DNA from: Duganella rivi
GTDB lineage: Bacteria; Pseudomonadota; Gammaproteobacteria; Burkholderiales; Burkholderiaceae_D
Length of the DNA: 64,000 bases
NCBI RefSeq assembly: GCF_009857435.1
Contig: NZ_WWCK01000005.1
Location: 1 to 64,000, forward strand
Reading direction: 5' to 3'
Made by a program: the position numbers and the translations under genes. Every line of letters begins with the position of its first letter. The first letter of the stretch is position 1. Under the pieces are notes generated by a model. The model did no database searches and had not been told where the DNA came from. It saw nothing but the letters and a program-made list of their open reading frames with translations. Of the stretch, positions 52,859-64,000 are shown in pieces.

Positions 52859-55800
52859 TTAGCGCGTGCCAACCGCAAGCTGGCGCGGCGACAGGTAGCT
52901 GGCGGCCGGGGTGCTGCTGGCCCAGATCGTGTCGGTGCTGTCGACGTAGACCAGCGACGCGCCCAGCCGCAGGCTGCTGTTGCTGAACTCAATGCCGCCC
53001 AGGTAGCGCCGGCCCGGCACCAGCCCCGACCAGGTGTAGCTGAGCGAGGCCGGCCGGTACGCGAACACGGTCGACGGCGCCAGCACCTTGAAATTGCCGA
53101 TCGCGCTAGGGCCGGGCGAGATCAGCCAGGTCGACAGCTTGGCGGTGGCCTTGCCGCCAACCGGCGTGCGCGCTACCACGCACACGATGTAATCGCCCGG
53201 CTCGGGGTCGGCGGTTTGCAGCGCCTCGTTGGAGGTGAACAGGTTGACGCTGCCGTATAGCATGTTGCCCTTGCCGTCCAACAGCAGCAGGTTCAGGTCG
53301 TCGCCGGAGCTGCCGCTGGTGTCCTCGTCGTACAGGGCGAAGCGCGCGCCCACCGTGCCCGGCGGGATGGTGATGCGCTTGTAGCTGACGCTGGGGCTGC
53401 CGCCAGCCGCGCACTCGGCCACGCCGTAGTCGGTCGAGCTGTTCTGGCTCAGCGTGTAGGTATCCTGCACCGCCTCGCGCAGGCCGGCCGCCTTCGCCAC
53501 CAGCTTGCCGGTGTAGGCCGTGGTGACGCCCACCGTCTTGTTGCCCGAGCTGCCCTCCGAGTAGTACCAGTCCGCCGGCGTGAACAGCGAGGTGCGCACC
53601 GTCAGCGGACTGCGCACGCGGTGCACGCCATCGCTCCACTCCAGGGAGCCGAACGCCCAGGCGTTGTTGCCCGCCGTGGTGCGCTTGAGCGTCACGCTGA
53701 AGTCCTGGCTGGCGCCAGGGGCCAGCGTCAGCACGGCAGGCGCGACCGTGACCGTGAAGCCGGGCACGCTGGCGGTGGCGCGGTAGCTGGCCGGCGCGCC
53801 GCTGACATTGGTCACGCGGCGCTTGACGGTGAGCGTGTCGGGCACGTTGGCGGCCGTCAGCGAGGCCAGGTTCAGGTCGTAGTCGTTGATGCTGCCGCCG
53901 CTGCTGCACAGCGCCGAGGCCACGCTGCGCGAGCCGATGCCGCACAGGAAGCGCTGGTAGTCCAGCGCGCCGAGGTCGTACACCAGGCCGGGATCGGCGG
54001 CCGCGGTCGGCGCCACGTGGCCGGCGCCGCTGCCGAAGGCGTTCTTGCCGTTGTAGTCATCCGGCAAGCCGTCGTCGACCACGGCGGTGGCGGTGGTCAT
54101 CAGCGCCGACTTGATGGCCGCTGGCGACCAGTCCGGGTGGCGCTGCTTGAGCAGCGCCGCCAGCCCCGACACGTGCGGCGTTGCCATCGAGGTGCCGCTC
54201 AGGTAGGCCCAGTCGAGCTGGGTCACCGGCGCCCCGTCGCGCACCGCGTCATGCTGCTCTTGCGTCATGTCCGGGGTATAGCCCGCCAGCACGTTGACGC
54301 CGGGCGCGGTCAAGTCCGGCTTGAGGATGCTGGGCACGGCCAGGTTGGGGCCGCGGCTGGAAAACGCCGCCATCTTGGGCGAACCCTCGGGGTTGGGGAA
54401 GCGGCCAAAGGCGCTGATGCCGGCCTGCAGTGGCGCGCCGGCCGCCGCCGCGCGGATGCTGGCACCGTCCTGCACCGACACGTGCACGGTCGGCACCACG
54501 TGCGGGTCGACCAGGATGCCATTGCCGTCGTCCACCAGCACCATGCCGGCGCCGCCGGCCTGCTGCACCGCGCGGCTCTTGTCGAGCCGCGCGCTGGTGC
54601 CGCGCTGGCACACCACCACCTTGCCGCTGACCAGCGCCGGGTCGAGCGCGCCGTTGCTGCTGGCGCCGTTGGCGATGCGGTCGGTCTCGGTGTAGCACAG
54701 GCGGCGCGCGTCGCGGTCGGCCGGCGCCAGGTTGTCGTAGGGAATGGCGCCGGCGTTTTCCGCCAGGATCAGCGGCACCGGCGCCAGCGCGGCCGGGTTG
54801 ACCGAAGCGCCGATGTAGCTGGCGCCGTTGCTGAGCTTGAGCTGGGCACCGGCCAGGCGGTCGGTGGTCGACGCGCCGACCGAGGTCAGCCACGGCGACG
54901 GGTGGTTGACCGAGTTGCCCGGCCCGGCATTGCCGGCCGCCGCCGACACAAACACGCCGGCGTTGGCGGCGCCGAGGAAGGCCTGTTCCACGATCTCGTC
55001 CACTGTGTTGGTGATGCCGCTGATCGAGTAGCTGAGTACGTCCACGCCGTCAAACACGGCCTGCTCGATGGCCGCCACGGCCGAGGTGCTGGAGCAGCCG
55101 TTAATGCCCGTCATGCCGTCTTCCGACGCCACCCGCGTGAAGCAGATCTTGTAGGCGGCAATGCGTGCGCGCGGCGCCATGCCCGAGGTGGCGCCCATTG
55201 CCGTGCCGCCGATGCTGGCCACCACGCCGTTGTTGCCGGCCGCGGTCGACGCCGTGTGGGTGCCGTGGCCGCCGTGGCCGTACTCGCCGGCAGTGGAATC
55301 GCGCGCCGAGTCGAATTCCGTCCAGTGCGGCTGGGAATCGGTGCCGTTGAGGAAGTTGTAGTAGCGCGCGCCGATCAGCTTGTTGTTGCACGAGCCCGGG
55401 CCGAAGCCGTAGCCGTACTGGCAGAAGCCGCGCCAGCGCGCCGGCGGCGGGCCGTAGGCGAGCGTGCCGGACGGATCGTGGGTGGGCACGCCGCTGGCGT
55501 CCACGCGGTCGGCAAACGACGGGTTCTCGGGCCAGATGCCGGTATCGATCACGCCGATAATCATGTCCTCGCCGGCGTGCTCCTTGCCGCCGACCTGGCT
55601 CCACAAGCCGCCCGGCTTGTCGAGGCCGAGGTAGGTCGGCGTGTAGGCCGTGGCCGGGGTGAAGTAGGTGTCGGGCTTGACCGAGACCACGCCGGCGGTG
55701 TTCTTCAGCGCCAGCGCCTCGGCGTCGCTGAGGCGCGCGGCAAAGCCGTTGTACACCAGCTTGAAGTCATGCAGCAGCGCGCCGGCCGGCAAGCCGGCAG

Positions 55801-56050
55801 TGATGGCGGCGCGCCGCTGCTGGAGGTAGCCGAGGTAGTTCTGCACCGCCACCGATTCCGGGTTCAGCAGGCTGCCGGCGGGCGGCTTGGTGGCGGCCAG
55901 GCCGCTGACGCCGCCGGTGTAGGAAGCGGCCGGCTTGTCGCTGAGCTGGATCAGGTAGGTGCGGCGCGGCGCTTCGGCAGCGCCGGCGCCGGCGGCGGCC
56001 AGCAGCAGCGCCAGCGGCAGGCGGCGCAGGCGTAGGAATGAAGGCTTCAT
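52859..56050 (-). CDS. Exported S8 subtilase, plant cucumisin-like architecture (cassette C)
   Basis: A 1063-residue secreted serine protease, third paralogue of the window. Signal peptide (cleavage near GAGAAE, about 25), I9 propeptide with YLIQLSDKPAASYTGGVSG, Asp169 (GVIDTGIWPE), His262 (GGHGTHTAS), Asn374 (AAGNAGPGN), PA insert (SGKVVVCQRGTS, about 475-550), Ser621 (SGTSMATPH), fibronectin-like domain (KRRVTNVSGAPASYR) and C-terminal beta domains ending VDSTDTIWAS. It has no sorting signal. Its ATG overlaps the TGA of the PEP-CTERM gene by four bases (ATGA), so its translation probably depends on that gene. Confidence 0.94.
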   Translation of the reverse strand: MKPSFLRLRRLPLALLLAAAGAGAAEAPRRTYLIQLSDKPAASYTGGVSGLAATKPPAGSLLNPESVAVQNYLGYLQQRRAAITAGLPAGALLHDFKLVYNGFAARLSDAEALALKNTAGVVSVKPDTYFTPATAYTPTYLGLDKPGGLWSQVGGKEHAGEDMIIGVIDTGIWPENPSFADRVDASGVPTHDPSGTLAYGPPPARWRGFCQYGYGFGPGSCNNKLIGARYYNFLNGTDSQPHWTEFDSARDSTAGEYGHGGHGTHTASTAAGNNGVVASIGGTAMGATSGMAPRARIAAYKICFTRVASEDGMTGINGCSSTSAVAAIEQAVFDGVDVLSYSISGITNTVDEIVEQAFLGAANAGVFVSAAAGNAGPGNSVNHPSPWLTSVGASTTDRLAGAQLKLSNGASYIGASVNPAALAPVPLILAENAGAIPYDNLAPADRDARRLCYTETDRIANGASSNGALDPALVSGKVVVCQRGTSARLDKSRAVQQAGGAGMVLVDDGNGILVDPHVVPTVHVSVQDGASIRAAAAGAPLQAGISAFGRFPNPEGSPKMAAFSSRGPNLAVPSILKPDLTAPGVNVLAGYTPDMTQEQHDAVRDGAPVTQLDWAYLSGTSMATPHVSGLAALLKQRHPDWSPAAIKSALMTTATAVVDDGLPDDYNGKNAFGSGAGHVAPTAAADPGLVYDLGALDYQRFLCGIGSRSVASALCSSGGSINDYDLNLASLTAANVPDTLTVKRRVTNVSGAPASYRATASVPGFTVTVAPAVLTLAPGASQDFSVTLKRTTAGNNAWAFGSLEWSDGVHRVRSPLTVRTSLFTPADWYYSEGSSGNKTVGVTTAYTGKLVAKAAGLREAVQDTYTLSQNSSTDYGVAECAAGGSPSVSYKRITIPPGTVGARFALYDEDTSGSSGDDLNLLLLDGKGNMLYGSVNLFTSNEALQTADPEPGDYIVCVVARTPVGGKATAKLSTWLISPGPSAIGNFKVLAPSTVFAYRPASLSYTWSGLVPGRRYLGGIEFSNSSLRLGASLVYVDSTDTIWASSTPAASYLSPRQLAVGTR

Positions 56051-56838
56051 GCTGCGCCCTCCTTGCGGCGGCGCGCGGCCAGCAGCGCCAGGCCGGCCAC
56101 CAGCAGCGCGTAGGTACGCGGCTCGGGCACGGCCGACAGCACCACGTTATCGACGGCAAATTGCGCGAGGTTGTAGCTGTCGGCGCCGTTCAGGCAGTTG
56201 AGCGCATCGTCGAACACGCAGGCGCTGATGGTCAGGCTGGTCAGTTGCAGCGTGCTGAATTCCGCGTCGAGCTGCCAGGTGTCAAAGATGAAATTACCGT
56301 CGAGGAATTGGCCGGGGAAATTCAGGCTGCGCGTGACCGGGCTGGCGGCGCCGGCCACGGTTGCGCTCAGCACCAGCTGGCCGTAGCTCATGTTGGGCAG
56401 GTCGTAGGCCGGCGCCACGAAGGCGAAGTCCAGCGCGTCAAGCGAGAAGGCCTTGCCGTCGCTGCGCGCCAGCGTCAGCGAGCTGTCGTTCAGGCCGGCA
56501 TAGTAGTGGGTGGTGTTGAAGAAGCTGCCCGGGCAGGTGACGATGCTGCACGCCAGCCGATCCGAGTGGTCGACGATCACGCCGGCCGCGCCGGGCTCGT
56601 AGTCGGGCAGGCTCTGCGCGAAGGTGCTGTCGGCCACGCTGGCCAGGTAGTCGCCGACGGTGAACTGGTCGCGGCCCGCGTAGGCGGTATCGCCGGCGCC
56701 CAGCACCGGCGTGACGACATTGCTGTGCGATTCAAAGTTGATGGTATCCGCCAGCGCGGCGGGCATGGCGGCCAGGCTGCAGCAGCCGAACAACGCGAGA
56801 CGCAGCCAGCGTCCCCATGGTTGAAACTGACGATTCAT
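56047..56838 (-). CDS. PEP-CTERM surface protein, YYAGLND family (cassette C)
   Basis: A 263-residue exported protein. The signal peptide ends near AALAD (about 31). The domain has four cysteines (LACSIVTC, SACVFDDALNC), HYYAGLND, a LDFAFVAP segment at the place of FDASFIG in the relatives, and QFAVDN before the sorting signal VPEPRTYALLVAGLALLAA with RRRKEG. It is the first gene of the cassette, overlapping the subtilase by four bases, in opposite orientation to cassettes A and B. Confidence 0.88.
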   Translation of the reverse strand: MNRQFQPWGRWLRLALFGCCSLAAMPAALADTINFESHSNVVTPVLGAGDTAYAGRDQFTVGDYLASVADSTFAQSLPDYEPGAAGVIVDHSDRLACSIVTCPGSFFNTTHYYAGLNDSSLTLARSDGKAFSLDALDFAFVAPAYDLPNMSYGQLVLSATVAGAASPVTRSLNFPGQFLDGNFIFDTWQLDAEFSTLQLTSLTISACVFDDALNCLNGADSYNLAQFAVDNVVLSAVPEPRTYALLVAGLALLAARRRKEGAA

Positions 56839-57182
56839 ATCCCTTGCTCTCCCGTATAAATATCACAACAATCGAAGCTGATTGCGGTTTGATGATAGCG
56901 TTAACAAATTCAGGAAAGCCCGCGCTTTAATTTTGAATATTGTCGCAATAACAAAATTATATTCCTCGGCAACTATGAGAATTGAAGCGACAACGCGTTT
57001 TTATCTCGTTGTTTTTGCACACATTATTTTCAGTAAAGAGAAATTCCCGATGAGAAATGATCAAAAAAAGAGATATTTCATGCTTAAAGCATCTAGCGGT
57101 TATTTCGCCGGCGAATAGCAGCGCAACCGGATTTTTTGGTAGCGGTAACATAGCCCGGCAGCGAAACGCGGCAGAGTAGTTT
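56839..57182 (-). promoter_or_regulatory. 344-base AT-rich region upstream of cassette C
   Basis: No convincing gene lies here. A 78-codon plus-strand frame (56882-57118) has neither family likeness nor a good ribosome site. Two exact palindromes are present: ATGCTTAAAGCAT (57080-57092) and TTCGCCGGCGAA (57104-57115). Low GC compared with both neighbours suggests a long promoter/leader for cassette C, as also seen before cassettes A and B. Confidence 0.4.
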
Positions 57183-57506
57183 TTAAGGATGGGAGGCTGG
57201 ACGGGGGGCGATCGGCGCCAGCGGAGCGGCCTGGCCCTTGCCGACGATTTGAACGAAGATCTCGTTCTGCTTGATCATGCTGAGCTCGTAGCGGGCCCGT
57301 TCCTCGACCGCGCCGGTGCCGTCCTTGAGGTCGCGCACTTCGGAGTCGAGCTTGGCGTTGCGGGCGATCAGCTCCGCGTTCTTCTTGTGCGCCACGTCGA
57401 CTTGCGCCTCGAAATCCGCCACGCGCAGCCAGCCGCCCTTCCCCAGCCACAGCGGGTACTGGATCAGCAGCAGCAAAAATGCCAGGGCGAGCGTAATCAG
57501 GCGCAT
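57183..57506 (-). CDS. ftsB: Cell division protein FtsB
   Basis: A 107-residue single-pass inner-membrane protein of the FtsQLB division complex. A hydrophobic segment (about 3-20) is followed by [20 protein letters not shown], a coiled coil with [20 protein letters not shown] and the conserved [16 protein letters not shown] end, then a Pro/Ala tail. Position right after eno is the conserved betaproteobacterial arrangement. It is 42 bases from the eno stop. Confidence 0.94.
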   Translation of the reverse strand: MRLITLALAFLLLLIQYPLWLGKGGWLRVADFEAQVDVAHKKNAELIARNAKLDSEVRDLKDGTGAVEERARYELSMIKQNEIFVQIVGKGQAAPLAPIAPRPASHP

Positions 57507-57548
57507 AAATCGAACAGCGGCCGGATTGCTCCGGCCGCGCTTGCTTAA

Positions 57549-58874
<1,326 letters not shown>

Positions 58875-58957
58875 TTACGCGCGTTGCGAACAAGGATAAC
58901 GGGAATTGTAACCGGTGTAGGCAAGATTGCTAAACTTTCCACACCGGCTAGTTGGCT

Positions 58958-61521
<2,564 letters not shown>

Positions 61522-61620
61522 CTAAAACGGCCAATTCTTCACCTTCCGTGTGCATCAGCGTACAGATCCGGCTTGCCGAAAAAGACAAAATGACAACTCA
61601 ATAAACAAAGGAGATTCGTC

Positions 61621-62046
61621 ATGAGCTACGAAGATCGTGATCAATATGGCATGTACGTGGACAACGGCCACAAAGGCCCGGGGCCGGAGCTAATGGGTGC
61701 CGACACCATCATCGGCGACCACGTCCACAACTTGAAAAATGAACACCTGGGCGAGATCAAGGAGATCATGCTGGACATGCGCACCGGCAAAATCGCCTAC
61801 GCCGTGATGGCCTCGGGCGGCGTGCTGACCATCGGCGAAAAATTGTTCGCGGTGCCGTGGGAGGCATTGACGCTGGACACCGTCAACAAGCGCTTCACGC
61901 TGAATCTCGACAAGGAACGCATCGCGAACGCCCCCGGCTTCGACAAGGATCACTGGCCGGACATGGCCAACCAGACCTGGGCCAGCCAGGTGCATGATTA
62001 TTACGGCGCCGGCGCCAATCTGCGCAGCGACCTCGGAGCACGCTAA
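61621..62046 (+). CDS. PRC-barrel domain protein
   Basis: A 141-residue cytoplasmic protein. The PRC-barrel covers about residues 20-95 (MGADTIIGDHVHNLKNEHLG, IKEIMLDMRTGKIAYAVMA, LFAVPWEALTLD). The C-terminal part has DKDHWPDMANQTWASQVHDY, typical of stress-associated PRC-barrel proteins in Burkholderiales. A strong GGAG site lies before the start. The stop TAA shares its last base with the ATG of the following small gene. Confidence 0.9.
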   Translation: MSYEDRDQYGMYVDNGHKGPGPELMGADTIIGDHVHNLKNEHLGEIKEIMLDMRTGKIAYAVMASGGVLTIGEKLFAVPWEALTLDTVNKRFTLNLDKERIANAPGFDKDHWPDMANQTWASQVHDYYGAGANLRSDLGAR

Positions 62047-62222
62047 TGTTGGCCGCCATCCTCGTGCTGCTCGGCATTGCCGGTCTGGCTGCGGACTGGC
62101 TCTACCGTAATTTCCTGGCCCGTCCCAAGCGCCTCAGCAAGGACGCGCCGGTCATGCTCAGCGGCTGGACTGACGGGCAGGAATCGCCGGTGGCGGTGCA
62201 TTTGCGCCACCGGTCGCGCTAA
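62046..62222 (+). CDS. 58-residue membrane protein coupled to the PRC-barrel gene
   Basis: ATG 62046 overlaps the PRC-barrel stop by one base (TAATG) and the frame closes with TAA at 62220-62222. The product begins MLAAILVLLGIAGLAADWLY, a single hydrophobic helix, then a basic RNFLARPKRLSKD stretch and a polar tail. Its size, codon pattern and coupling support a real gene. Function unknown. It is too short for ordinary gene-length cutoffs. Confidence 0.65.
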   Translation: MLAAILVLLGIAGLAADWLYRNFLARPKRLSKDAPVMLSGWTDGQESPVAVHLRHRSR

Positions 62223-62226
62223 CCGC

Positions 62227-63186
62227 TCAGGCCAGCGGCACCCTGGTGGCAAAAGGCGTGTAAGCGAAACCGGCGTCGGCCACGCCCACCAGCGCGGCGA
62301 CGTTTTCGGCACTCTCGGAAAACTGCGCCAGCACGCTGGCCACCGAGTCGAGCTTGTTGTCAAGGATGTTGGTCCAGTAGGCCAGGCCGGCTGCCTCGCC
62401 GGCCCGGTGCAGCACGTTCTGGTAGAGCCGCGCGACAATCTCGCTGTTGGTCGGCGCCGCGCCGTAAAGCGCCTTGAACTCCGCCGAATCGACAAAGCCA
62501 GCCGCTACGTCAAGCAGGCTGACGCCGCGATCCATGTGGTACAACCAATAGCCGAGGCCGGCCAAGTCCGGCGTGCGGTTGAAGGCGGCCTGGTAGATGC
62601 GGTAGGCCTGCCCGCCGACGCCATTGAAATCCATCCCGACGCTGACGTCATCAAAGGCGAAACGCTCGATATTGCTCAGCGTATCGCTTCCTGCGCTGCC
62701 GGACAGCGCGGCGACCGTGTAGCCAGCGCCGCTCTTGGCCACGCTGAAGTTGGCGCGGTTACCGGCAAAAACCGCAGTGTCGATGCCGAGGCCGCCGTCG
62801 AGCATGTCGTTGTTTGCGCCGCCGGCCAGCGTGTCGTTGCCGCCGTTGCCGCGCAAGGTGTCGGTGCCGGCACCGCCCGCCAGCGTATCGTCGCCTGCCC
62901 CGCCATCGATGGTAAGCCCGAAGTAAGTGCTCAGGTCGATCTTGTCGGCAAGGCTGTCAAAGGCCAGCGTTTCGATGTTGTACAGCGTGGCGTGCAGCGC
63001 GGCGCTGGCGCCGGAGACGGTGTCAATCTGCACCGCCCCATCGTCCTTGCGGGTGATGACGTAGTTGCTGCGCAGCGAGGTGCCAAGGTCGAGCGTATCG
63101 ACGCCGCCCAAGCCATCGAGCGTGAAAGACAGGGCGGCAACCACGCGCCAAGTGTCGTTGCCTGCCGTGCCTAAGATGGTTGCCAT
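62227..63186 (-). CDS. RTX-repeat protein with DUF4214 domain
   Basis: A 319-residue protein starting MATILGTAGNDTW without a Sec signal, as expected for type I secretion. It has glycine/aspartate-rich calcium-binding repeats at 94-133 (GGAGDDTLAGGAGTDTLRGN and similar). C-terminal to these, about 194-300, is DUF4214, with AYRIYQAAFNRTPDLAGLGYW and the repeated unit IVARLYQNVLHRAGEAAGLAYW. DUF4214 proteins are often linked to surface layers or secreted complexes. No type I exporter is nearby. It is convergent with the small membrane protein gene (four-base gap). Confidence 0.88.
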   Translation of the reverse strand: MATILGTAGNDTWRVVAALSFTLDGLGGVDTLDLGTSLRSNYVITRKDDGAVQIDTVSGASAALHATLYNIETLAFDSLADKIDLSTYFGLTIDGGAGDDTLAGGAGTDTLRGNGGNDTLAGGANNDMLDGGLGIDTAVFAGNRANFSVAKSGAGYTVAALSGSAGSDTLSNIERFAFDDVSVGMDFNGVGGQAYRIYQAAFNRTPDLAGLGYWLYHMDRGVSLLDVAAGFVDSAEFKALYGAAPTNSEIVARLYQNVLHRAGEAAGLAYWTNILDNKLDSVASVLAQFSESAENVAALVGVADAGFAYTPFATRVPLA

Positions 63187-63210
63187 GCTGCTGATCCTCC
63201 AGTCACTGGT

Positions 63211-64000
63211 TCAATCGGGCTTGCCGAGATGGATCTCGCCACTGTAATCCATTGCCAGATAGCTTACGCCTGCTGCCTCCAGGAAGTCCAGCCCGTCCTG
63301 TTCCTTCAGCATGGCGATGGTGCTGCAATTGCCGGCCATCACCGCCAGCGGCGCGACCACGCTGACCGTGCGCCAGTAGGTGACCGGCTGGCCGCTATGC
63401 GGATTCAGCAGGTGGCAGTAGCGCCGGCCGTCCAATTCGAAAAACCGCGCGTAGTCGCCGCTGGTGGCTAAACCGCCGCGCTCGATGGGAATACTCGCGA
63501 TAATGTCGCCGGCGCGGCGCGGATCCTGGATGCCGATCATCCATGGGCCGCCGTCCGGCTTGGGGCCGATGGCGCGCAGGTCGCCGCCGAGGCTGACGTA
63601 GCCGTGGCGGATGCCGGCCGCAGCCAGCACGGCGGCGGCGCGGTCGGCGGCGTACTCCTTGCCGAAGCCGCCGAAGTCGAGCTCCATTCCCACCTGCGGC
63701 AGGCGCACGCTGTTGGCATTGCGCTCTACCCTGCCCCAGCCGATCAGGGCGCATACGCGCGCCAGCGTCTCGTCGGAGGGCAGTTGCGGGCGCTTGAAAT
63801 CCCATGCTTGCCGCAGCACGCCGGCGGTGATGTCGAACAGGCCGCCGCTGGCCTGGAACAGGGTGTCGGCGTAGGCCAGCAAGGAGGCGGTCTCTTCGTC
63901 GCAAACAAGCGCCGCACCGCCCGCTGCGGCGTTGATCCGCGAGATGACGCTGTCCGGCCGGTAGCGCGAGAACTTGGCTTCGATGCGCCGGACTTCGGCC
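63211..64000 (-). CDS. FAD:protein FMN transferase ApbE (N-terminus beyond window)
   Basis: The frame is open from the right window edge to the stop at 63211, about 262 residues. It reads EAKFSRYRPDSVISRINAAAG near the edge, ADTLFQASGGLFDITAGVLR, the substrate-binding MELDFGGFGKEYAADRA, GYVSLGGDLRAIGPK and HLLNPHSGQPVTY, all ApbE-family hallmarks. The enzyme attaches FMN covalently to threonine residues of membrane flavoproteins. No signal peptide can be judged because the start is missing. The next gene downstream encodes the RTX/DUF4214 protein. Confidence 0.92.
   Translation of the reverse strand, partial: AEVRRIEAKFSRYRPDSVISRINAAAGGAALVCDEETASLLAYADTLFQASGGLFDITAGVLRQAWDFKRPQLPSDETLARVCALIGWGRVERNANSVRLPQVGMELDFGGFGKEYAADRAAAVLAAAGIRHGYVSLGGDLRAIGPKPDGGPWMIGIQDPRRAGDIIASIPIERGGLATSGDYARFFELDGRRYCHLLNPHSGQPVTYWRTVSVVAPLAVMAGNCSTIAMLKEQDGLDFLEAAGVSYLAMDYSGEIHLGKPD

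Noticed and set aside
53621..56035. 804-codon plus-strand frame over subtilase C
   Set aside because: It is an antisense shadow of the protease with no family likeness.
56882..57118. 78-codon plus-strand frame between ftsB and cassette C
   Set aside because: There is no good ribosome site, no family likeness and non-coding AT-rich composition. It is treated as promoter region.

Overview
The window reads as a chromosomal segment of a GC-rich betaproteobacterium, most likely Oxalobacteraceae (Massilia/Duganella/Janthinobacterium type). The reasons are the gene order pyrG-kdsA-eno-ftsB, the block PHP phosphatase-(htpX)-Sua5-M50 protease-trpS-dapA-bamC, several PEP-CTERM surface proteins, many TonB receptors, and strong GC bias that produces very long antisense shadow frames. 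No rRNA, tRNA or CRISPR array was seen.

Layout. 1-7 kb: a chemotaxis receptor (cut by the window edge), a Cache-HAMP-GGDEF diguanylate cyclase, and a TonB receptor beside a GH53 galactanase. 7-11.3 kb: an inverted-repeat element, then a GntR-controlled NMT1-type ABC importer with a palindromic operator, then an orphan solute-binding protein. 11.3-12.2 kb: a decayed region holding an internally deleted IS21-family element. 12.4-18.8 kb: mutS, an unknown exported protein, slyD, roxA, a DUF7931-like protein and a very Ala/Pro-rich lipoprotein with a palindrome-rich leader. 19-26 kb: the housekeeping block on the minus strand (bamC, dapA, methyltransferase, trpS, M50 protease, Sua5, htpX, PHP phosphatase).

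26-57 kb is the accessory core. Three separate cassettes each pair a PEP-CTERM protein with a large exported subtilase of plant (cucumisin-like) architecture: A at 26.3-30.9 kb (+), B at 38.7-43.4 kb (+), C at 52.9-56.8 kb (-). In cassette A the PEP-CTERM gene is a tandem fusion carrying an internal sorting signal directly followed by a second signal-peptide-like segment. In all three the PEP-CTERM gene lies just upstream of the protease, and it abuts or overlaps it in A and C. No exosortase gene is in the window. Between the cassettes lie an alpha/beta hydrolase, two gamma-carbonic-anhydrase paralogues, hslO, an SBF-type transporter, a TonB receptor translationally coupled to a Tat-exported glycerophosphodiesterase, a Fur-box heme receptor/HemS operon in which the HemS-like protein has a signal peptide, a GST, an amino-acid racemase family protein with a TTG start, an L,D-transpeptidase and two paralogous orphan periplasmic binding proteins.

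57-64 kb: ftsB, eno, kdsA and pyrG on the minus strand, a PRC-barrel protein overlapping a 58-residue membrane protein, an RTX/DUF4214 protein, and an ApbE flavin transferase cut by the right edge. All names rest on motif and family recognition by eye. No database search was run.
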